Positions 58,299-64,000 of a stretch of DNA of 64,000 nt are shown piece by piece. Each line of letters begins with the position of its first letter. Positions within the stretch are counted from its first letter, which is position 1. A program made the translations under genes and the position numbers. The notes below the pieces were generated by a model. That model searched no databases. It was not told the DNA's origin and saw only the letters and a list, made by a program, of their open reading frames with translations. Origin of the DNA: JACRCT01 sp049841135 (GTDB lineage Bacteria > Myxococcota > Myxococcia > Myxococcales > UBA5297). The DNA lies in assembly GCA_049841135.1 (NCBI GenBank), contig JASGHK010000008.1, forward strand, positions 744,001 to 808,000. The letters are read 5' to 3'.

Positions 58299-60678
58299 AT
58301 GCACCAGCATCCTGAGCTCACCGCGGGCCCCCAATGGCGTCGCCTGTCCGTCGTCGCGGCTCTTCTCTCGCTGGGCGTGTGGACGGGTGGCGCCGGGTGC
58401 CAGGGCGGTCCTGAGAAGAATGAGCCGCGAGCCACGGCAGAGGAGCTGCGTGCCTCCGCGCAGCGACTGCCGTCCGCCTCGCCTGCTTCGCCTTCTGGGG
58501 CGGCCCTGCCGGCCAAGGACGAGGTCACTCCGCGCGTGCGCGAAAGCTTCCTGCACCTCGTGGTCAAAGGGCGCGCGGCGCGCGACTCCCTCGGCAGAAT
58601 CGTCAGCATCGACCGCGTTTCAGGCGACGAGGTCTGGGCGTACGCCACCCCCTTGCAGCTCGAGCAGCTCGAGGCCAAGGGCATCGTCTACGAGCGTTTG
58701 ACGCACCCTGGCTTCAACCCCGGAGTGCGGATGGGGCTTGGCTCACGATCCAAGGGAGGAAGGCTCGCGTGGACGGGCTACCCGACCTACCCCCAGTACG
58801 TGCAGGCAATGCAGGACTGGGCGACCGCCTATCCTCAACTGGCGCGCGTCGTGAATCTGGGCGCGACCACCAACCTTCGGCGCCCCCATGCCCTGTGGGC
58901 GATGAAGATCTCCAAGAACCCGGACCTCGCCGAGGACGAGCCCAGGGTCTTTCTCACCTCGACCATGCACGGTGACGAGACGGTCGGCTACATGCTCCTG
59001 CTGCACCTCATCGAGGACCTGCTCACCCAGTACGGTACCGATGCCGAAGTGACCTCGCTGGTGGACAGCCTGGAGATCTCGGATCAACCCGCTCGCCAAC
59101 CCCGACGGCACCTACTTCACGAGCGACAGCACGGTGAGCGGCTCCATCCGCGCCTACGCGACGGCCCTGGGTGGCGAGTCCTCGATTGATCCCAATCGCA
59201 ACTTCCCGGATCCCCTCTCCGGCGACCACGCGGACGGCCTCGCCTGGGCCCCCGAGACGAAGGCGATGATGGCCTTCGCCACGCAGCACGCCTTCAACCT
59301 CTCGGTCAACCTGCATGGTGGGGCCGAGCTCGTGAACTACCCCTGGGACGATCAGTCGACCCGCCATGTCGACGACGTCTGGTTCCGCCAGCTGTCCAGG
59401 GCCTACGCCGACCTCGCCCAGGCCGACGGGCCGTCGGGCTACATGGACGAGGAGAGCAACGGCATCACCAACGGTAACGACTGGTACTTCGCGGACGGCA
59501 CCCGTCAGGACTACATGACCTACTTCCAGGGCGGGCGCGAAGTGACCATCGAGGTCTCGGGTACCAAGACGCCGGCCGCGTCCGCACTCGCCTCCTACTG
59601 GCAGGCCAACCGCAGAGCGCTGCTCGGCTACCTGAGCTGGGCGCTGCGTGGCGTGCGCGGGAAGGTCACCGACCCACAGGGGGCGCCCGTCGCCGCGACG
59701 GTGACGGTGGTCAACACGGACACCGCTACGAGCCACTCTGCCGTCACGACCAACCCTGCCGTCGGCGACTATCACCGCATGCTGCCCGCAGGGACCTACG
59801 ACCTGCGCTTCGAGTCCGAGGGCTTCGTCCCGCGCAAGGTCACCGGCGTCGTCGTGGCGCCCGGCGCCGCGAGCGCGACTCGCGTCGACGTGGTCCTGAC
59901 GCCCGCGGCGCGTCTCGACCTCCACGGAGTCGTGCGCGACACCAATGGCTGGCCCGTCCCCGAGGTCCAGGTGGAGCTGGTCGGTACCAGCCAGGCCCCG
60001 GTGCTGAGCCGGCGAAATGGGTCCTACTCCTTCAAGAACCTGCCCGAGGGCAGCTACACCGCGCTTTTGACCCCACGCAGCGTATTCGCGACGAAGGAGC
60101 AGCCGTTCGATGCTTCGGCGGCCAGTCCACAGGTCGACTTCCGTCTCTCTCGAATCGTGGAGGTCTTCTCGGCCGACCTGGAGAGCAGCGACGGCGGTCT
60201 GGTCGCCGCAGGGAGCCCGTCTCCCCGATGGCAGTGGGGCACGCCAGGCGCGGCTGTCGGCACACACACGGGAACCCGGGTCTGGGGCGCGCCGCTCAAC
60301 GGGACGTATGCCAACAACGCCGCCTGGACCCTCGACCTTGGCCCGGTTTCCCTGCCACAAGGTCTGGCCTCGAGCCTGTCCTTCTGGCACCAGTTCGAGA
60401 CGGAGTCGGGCTACGACGGCGGACAGGTCCAGGTCTCGATTGACGGCGGTGCGTTCCAGCTCCTTCAGCCGATCGGCGGTTATCCCCAGCCTCAAGTCGA
60501 TGCCTTGAGGGGTGCGGGCTTTGCCGGCTCGTCGTCGGGCTGGAAGGTCGCGCGATTCGATCTCTCGGCGCAGGCCGGGCATTCGGTGAAGGTGCGCTTC
60601 CGCTTCGCGTCCGATGCGGCAGAGGTGGCGACAGGCTGGCACCTCGACGACCTTCAAATCGAGAGCCACAAGCTCTGA
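58299..60678 (+). CDS. M14-family zinc carboxypeptidase lipoprotein with accessory beta domains (one frame break)
   Basis: About 793 residues. A lipoprotein signal ends near GAGC (Cys34). The M14 catalytic domain spans residues about 160-440: TSTMHGDETVG (His224 and Glu227 zinc ligands), WINPLANPDGTYFTSDST, DPNRNFPDP (substrate Arg), NLSVNLHGGAELVNYPWD (third zinc His) and REVTIEVSGTK (catalytic Glu). Two carboxypeptidase-regulatory-like domains follow (GKVTDPQGAPVAATVTVVN, LHGVVRDTNGWPVPEVQVELVG), then a beta-sandwich domain to the end. Family knowledge: such enzymes trim C-terminal residues from peptides. The frame breaks at 59078-59082, where GAGATCTCGG should be GAGATCTGG to read EIWINPLANPDG. 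The start at 58299 has AAGGG upstream. Confidence 0.88.
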
Positions 60679-60727
60679 GCCGCGAGGGCCTCAGGCGCGA
60701 CTTCAGTCGCCGGCACTGGAGTCGGAG

Positions 60728-60751
60728 GAAGTTTTCAGCGCTGAAAACTTC
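60728..60751. terminator. Perfect 24-bp palindrome between convergent genes
   Basis: GAAGTTTTCAGC (60728-60739) is followed directly by its reverse complement GCTGAAAACTTC. The palindrome is A/T-rich in a G/C-rich setting and lies 50 bases past the carboxypeptidase stop, with the methyltransferase gene converging from the right. As RNA it folds into a hairpin from both strands, so a bidirectional terminator is most likely; a protein-binding site is the alternative. Confidence 0.55.
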
Positions 60752-60899
60752 ATCCCATATGGGGGCCTCCGCCCAGCCGCCCAATCCTTTAGCGAGTCGG
60801 GGCCCCATTCCCGCGCGGCGTATATAAGGATGCGGGGCACCCAAGAAATCCCCAAGAAGAACAGGGGCTTGTCGGGCGACCCTCCAGAACTCCCAGGAA

Positions 60900-61646
60900 C
60901 TACAGGAGGTTGGCGGAGGGGGTGTTTCGCAGCCGTCTCAGCGCCTCGGCAGCCTCCGCCATGCGGTTCGCCTCGCCCGTTCGCCGCGCCCGCCAGAGCA
61001 GGTTGTGCGGCGTGACGGTCGGCGGAACGATCGGTGAGACCGTGACCTGCCATCCCGCCGACTCGAGCCGCAGCGTCCGCTCGGCATCGACCAGCGCGGT
61101 GACCAGCCGGCGGCGGACCTCGGGATGGTGCGCGACCCCCGCGGCTTCGGCGTGCTCTTCGGCTCGCTTCGCGAACGGCACCTGCGCGCCATAGCAGCAC
61201 GGCACGAGCAGCAGCCACTTCGCGTCGCCCGCAACCGCTGCATCGATGATCGCGTCGGAGGCCGGTCCACAGGCGTGGAGCGCAGCGACGAGGTCCGCCT
61301 TCCGGGGCCAGCAAGAGCGGTCGCCGACGTCGCCTTGGACCACGCTCACCTTCGCCTCGACCCCGAGCCGTCGCGCCGCCTCGCGGCTGGCCTGGACGCG
61401 ATCCGCATCGCGCTCGATGACGGTGACCTTCTCGTAGCCGACCAACTTCGCGGCGAGGACTCCGACGTAGGCCTTCCCGGCCGCGGCGTCGACCAGGTGC
61501 CCGCGCTTCTTGGTCCGGGCGAGCTCCGAGAGCAGCGCGGCGATCTCCAGCGCCTTCTTGCGCTCCTCGTCGCGCAGCCCGGTGCCCTCGACGGCGACGT
61601 AGGCCTCGTGGAGCAGCGCCTCGACCGCCTTGGTCTCGAACTCCAG
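60900..61646 (-). CDS. Class I SAM-dependent methyltransferase (Methyltransf_32-like), start uncertain
   Basis: The translated region contains LVDAAAGKAYVGVLAAKLVGYEKVTVIERDADRV (cofactor-binding glycine-rich loop and acidic residue), VVQGDVGDR, ADLVAALHACGPASDAIIDAAV and WLLLVPCCYGAQVPFA. The LHACG and PCCYG words are typical of the group containing TRMT13-like and Methyltransf_32 proteins. The substrate is unknown; RNA or a small molecule is possible. Good coding sequence begins right after the ABC permease stop codon TAG (61656-61658) in the same frame (LEFETKAVEALLHEAYVAV), yet no ATG, GTG or TTG is found before a TTG at 61450. A CTG at 61646 is given as a provisional start. A frame error or read-through are other options. 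Confidence 0.65.
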   Translation of the reverse strand: MEFETKAVEALLHEAYVAVEGTGLRDEERKKALEIAALLSELARTKKRGHLVDAAAGKAYVGVLAAKLVGYEKVTVIERDADRVQASREAARRLGVEAKVSVVQGDVGDRSCWPRKADLVAALHACGPASDAIIDAAVAGDAKWLLLVPCCYGAQVPFAKRAEEHAEAAGVAHHPEVRRRLVTALVDAERTLRLESAGWQVTVSPIVPPTVTPHNLLWRARRTGEANRMAEAAEALRRLRNTPSANLL

Positions 61647-61655
61647 AGCCGCCCC

Positions 61656-62891
61656 CTACTCCGCGCGCATCGCCTCCACGGGATCGAGTCGGCTGGCGCG
61701 GACCGCCGGGTAGATGCCGAACAGCAGGCCGCAGCCCGAGGCCGAGAAGAGCGCCAGCAGGACCGCCCAGACCGGCACGCTCGCCGGCACCTCGTACACC
61801 TCACGCGCGAAGATGGCGACCCCGGCCCCCAGCGCCACGCCCAGGATGCCGCCGATGAGCGAGAGCACCACCGCCTCGACCACGAACTGCGAGAGCACGC
61901 GCCGGCGGCGGGCGCCCAGCGCCTTGCGAATGCCTATCTCCCGGGTCCGCTCCACCACCGAGACCAGCATGATGTTCATGATGCCGATGCCGCCCACCAG
62001 CAGCGCCAGCGCGCACACGCCGAAGGTGGCCGCGGCGACCGTGGCCGCGAGGTTGTTGAACATGCTGGTGACCGACTCGTTGGAGAAGACCTCGAAGTCG
62101 TTCTCCTCGTTGGGCCCCAGCCGGCGGGTGCGGCGCAGCTGGCCCACCACCTCGTCCTCGGCGATGCGCATCTTGTCCGGCGAGATGGCCTGCACGCCCA
62201 GCTCCAGCTCGTGGCTCTTGCCCAGGTCGTCGTTGAAGGCCGGCAGCGGCACTACGGCGATGGCGTCCTTGGAGGCCAGGCCCAGGACGCTGCCCATCCG
62301 CTCCAGCACGCCGATGACCGTGTACGGGTAGCTGCGGATGCGCACCGTCTCGCCCAGCGGGCTCTGGTGGGGGAAGAGGATGTCGGCCACGTCGGCGCCG
62401 ATGACGATGACCCGGCGGGCGAGCGCGACGTCCACCTCGCTGATGAAGCGGCCCTGGGCGATGGCGTAGCCGTTGACCGGCTCGTACTCGGGCATGACGC
62501 CGCCGACCCAGATGGTGGGGCGCGTCGCGCGCTCGCGGGTCGAGAGCTTCTCGGGCGGGAAGGAGAAGCGCTCGGGAGAGACGCGCTGCACGTGCGGGCA
62601 GTTCTCGGTGATGGCCCGGGCGTCCTCGACGGTGAGGCTCTTGCGCCGGCGGTACTTGTTCCAGTCGGTGCCCGGCGTGCCGATGGCCGGGTACTTGGCG
62701 ACGTGGATGGAGCCGGCGCCCAGGAACGCCAGGTCGGTCTCCACCTTCACCCGCAGCCCCTCGGTCAAGGACATCATGGCGACGACCGTGGCCGCGCCGA
62801 TGACGATGCCCAGGAGCGTCAGCAACGAGCGCAGCGGGTTGGAGCGCAGGGTCGCCAGAGCGAGGGCGATGGTGTCGATGAGGGCGGTCAT
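61656..62891 (-). CDS. MacB/FtsX-type ABC transporter permease
   Basis: The 411-residue protein has the MacB plan: an N-terminal membrane helix (NPLRSLLTLLGIVIGAATVVAMMSL), a periplasmic domain of about 220 residues (IHVAKYP.., VGGVMPEYEPVNGYAIAQGRFI, RVIVIGADVADILFP) and three C-terminal helices with FGVCALALLVGGIGIMNIMLVSVVERTREIGIRKALGARRRRVLSQF. Family knowledge: such permeases work with an ATPase and often a membrane-fusion protein to export peptides, antibiotics or lipoproteins by mechanotransmission. It starts ten bases after a second permease gene; the ATPase is probably upstream beyond the window. The methyltransferase follows in the same frame straight after its TAG stop. Confidence 0.9.
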   Translation of the reverse strand: MTALIDTIALALATLRSNPLRSLLTLLGIVIGAATVVAMMSLTEGLRVKVETDLAFLGAGSIHVAKYPAIGTPGTDWNKYRRRKSLTVEDARAITENCPHVQRVSPERFSFPPEKLSTRERATRPTIWVGGVMPEYEPVNGYAIAQGRFISEVDVALARRVIVIGADVADILFPHQSPLGETVRIRSYPYTVIGVLERMGSVLGLASKDAIAVVPLPAFNDDLGKSHELELGVQAISPDKMRIAEDEVVGQLRRTRRLGPNEENDFEVFSNESVTSMFNNLAATVAAATFGVCALALLVGGIGIMNIMLVSVVERTREIGIRKALGARRRRVLSQFVVEAVVLSLIGGILGVALGAGVAIFAREVYEVPASVPVWAVLLALFSASGCGLLFGIYPAVRASRLDPVEAMRAE

Positions 62892-62901
62892 GGTTGGCAG
62901 C

Positions 62902-64000
62902 TCACTCCCACCGCAGCGCCTCCACCGGATCCAGGTTCGCCGCCCGCCAGGCCGGCCAGCTCCCGAAGAGCAGCCCCACCGCCGCCGAGAAGGCGATGCC
63001 CAGCGCGATGGCCGAGGGCGTCGCCGCCGCCGCGAGCGGAGAGACCAGCGCCACCAGCTGCGCCACTCCCAGCCCCAGGGCCGTGCCCACCGCGCCTCCC
63101 ACCGCGGACACCGCCAAGGACTCGAGCAGGAACTGCAGGAGGATGGTCCGCTTGCGCGCCCCCAGCGCCCGGCGCAGGCCGATCTCCCGGGTCCGCTCGT
63201 GCACCGACACCAGCATGATGTTCATGATGCCGATGCCGCCGACGATGAGCGTGATGAGCCCCACCGCGATGGCCACGCCGTACAGCGCGCCGGTGAGCTG
63301 GTTGTAGACCTTGAGGATCTGCTCCTGGCGGTTGATGGCGAAGTCGTCCTCCTTGCCCGGCGGGACGGCCCGCACGCGCCGCAGGATGCCGGTCAGCTCG
63401 TCCTCCAGCTGGCTCAGCTTCTCGGGCTCGCCCACGACCGCGATGGTCATCGAGCGCTTGGCCCCGTAGACGTTGAGGAAGGTCGTGTAGGGGATGACCA
63501 CGGTGGTGTCCATGCTCATCCCCAGGAAGCGGCCGCGCCGCTCCAGGACCCCCGCCACCATGAACGAGCGGCCGCCCAGCTGCACCTTGCGGCCGACCAC
63601 GTCCTCGAAGTCCTCCTTGGGGAAGAGCTGGTCGGCCACGTCCGCGCCCAGCACCGCCACCGTCCGCGCGAACTGCACCTCGCCGTCGGCCAGGAAGCGC
63701 CCGGCCTGCAGGTTGGCGCCGTTGGCCTGCAGGTACTGCGCGCCGGTCCCGGTCACCTCGACGTTGCCCAGCTCCTTGCCGTTGCCGGCGACCGACGTGT
63801 GCGAGTGGATCTGCGGGTCGACCCACTTGGCCAGCATCGACTCGTGCTCGATGGCCGCCAGCTCCTTCTTCCCCAGCGGCTTGCGGTTGCGGAAGCTGAA
63901 CCAGTCGTCCTGCGAGTGGACGAAGCTCATCTTCGAGACGTAGATCGTGCTCGCCCCGAACCCGGAGAGCGAGGTCGCGAAGCTGGCGTTGAGCCCCTGG
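62902..64000 (-). CDS. MacB/FtsX-type ABC transporter permease, N-terminus beyond the window
   Basis: At least 366 residues are visible. The reading frame is open to base 64000 with LNASFATSLSGFGASTIYVSK, which matches the start of the MacB periplasmic domain, so the first membrane helix lies outside the window. Then come WFSFRNRKPLGKKELAAIE, VTGTGAQYLQANGANLQAGRFLADGE, VAVLGADVADQLFP and the C-terminal helices with LITLIVGGIGIMNIMLVSVHERTREIGLRRALGARKRTILLQF. An ATG at 63930 is internal. It is a paralogue of the next permease, not a recent copy, and the two probably form a heterodimeric exporter. Confidence 0.9.
   Translation of the reverse strand, partial: QGLNASFATSLSGFGASTIYVSKMSFVHSQDDWFSFRNRKPLGKKELAAIEHESMLAKWVDPQIHSHTSVAGNGKELGNVEVTGTGAQYLQANGANLQAGRFLADGEVQFARTVAVLGADVADQLFPKEDFEDVVGRKVQLGGRSFMVAGVLERRGRFLGMSMDTTVVIPYTTFLNVYGAKRSMTIAVVGEPEKLSQLEDELTGILRRVRAVPPGKEDDFAINRQEQILKVYNQLTGALYGVAIAVGLITLIVGGIGIMNIMLVSVHERTREIGLRRALGARKRTILLQFLLESLAVSAVGGAVGTALGLGVAQLVALVSPLAAAATPSAIALGIAFSAAVGLLFGSWPAWRAANLDPVEALRWE

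Noticed and set aside
60817..60824. A TATATAA word as a promoter for a gene to the right
   Set aside because: No gene starts downstream on the plus strand; the next real gene runs on the opposite strand and ends at 60900.

Overview
The window is high-GC, densely coded DNA that looks like the chromosome of a myxobacterium or a close relative (Myxococcota). Four things point that way: a giant surface protein ending in a MYXO-CTERM-type tail (Cys-Gly-Cys cluster, one membrane segment, Arg/Lys-rich end), many lipoproteins with Cys-rich or FG-GAP-like parts, a PilZ-like domain fused to an Hsp70, and a proline-rich protein of MshEN, GAF-like and HEAT parts. I saw no tRNA, rRNA, CRISPR array or prophage. 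The placement is inference; no marker gene here fixes the genus.

Layout. 1-3800: a broken M16 peptidase end, a membrane protein, a tiny acidic protein, a YceI protein and a lipoprotein. 3980-11887 (minus strand): one operon of eight genes that reads as a near-complete ethylmalonyl-CoA pathway. It has an acetoacetyl-CoA-reductase-like SDR, crotonyl-CoA carboxylase/reductase, a cobalamin-binding domain fused to an acyl-CoA epimerase, a mutase large subunit, a malyl-CoA-lyase-type CitE enzyme, two MaoC hydratases and an acyl-CoA dehydrogenase. Together they could turn acetoacetyl-CoA into glyoxylate and propionyl-CoA, for acetate assimilation without the glyoxylate shunt or for supply of polyketide extender units. 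11964-20324: a dipeptidase, a YdjM-like protein, hairpin-rich repeats, a Cys-rich lipoprotein, an RDD protein and the MshEN/HEAT protein. 20708-34642: one gene of about 13.9 kb coding 43 tandem FnIII-like repeats.

34846-45925: an M16-like lipoprotein lacking the zinc motif, then an island of lower GC (about 36156-45198). The island carries a truncated serine recombinase, a small membrane protein, a secreted RHS/YD-repeat protein with a candidate Cys-His-Asp tip domain, a Cys-rich lipoprotein, a palindromic operator and a NarL-type response regulator. It is closed on the right by a decayed 3-prime copy of the same lipoprotein gene. 46022-64000: a hybrid histidine kinase, a RavA/ViaA-like pair, an outer-membrane-type protein, a DUF985 cupin, alaS, the PilZ-Hsp70 fusion, thiol peroxidase, an M14 carboxypeptidase lipoprotein, a methyltransferase and two MacB-type ABC permeases, the last cut by the window edge.

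About a dozen otherwise convincing genes carry single-base frame breaks. More than half of the breaks fall where restoring the frame recreates GAGCTC or a GATCTC-like word. I therefore treat most of them as probable systematic sequencing errors, possibly tied to DNA modification, and annotate the genes across the breaks. All functions are assigned by eye from motifs; no database search was run.
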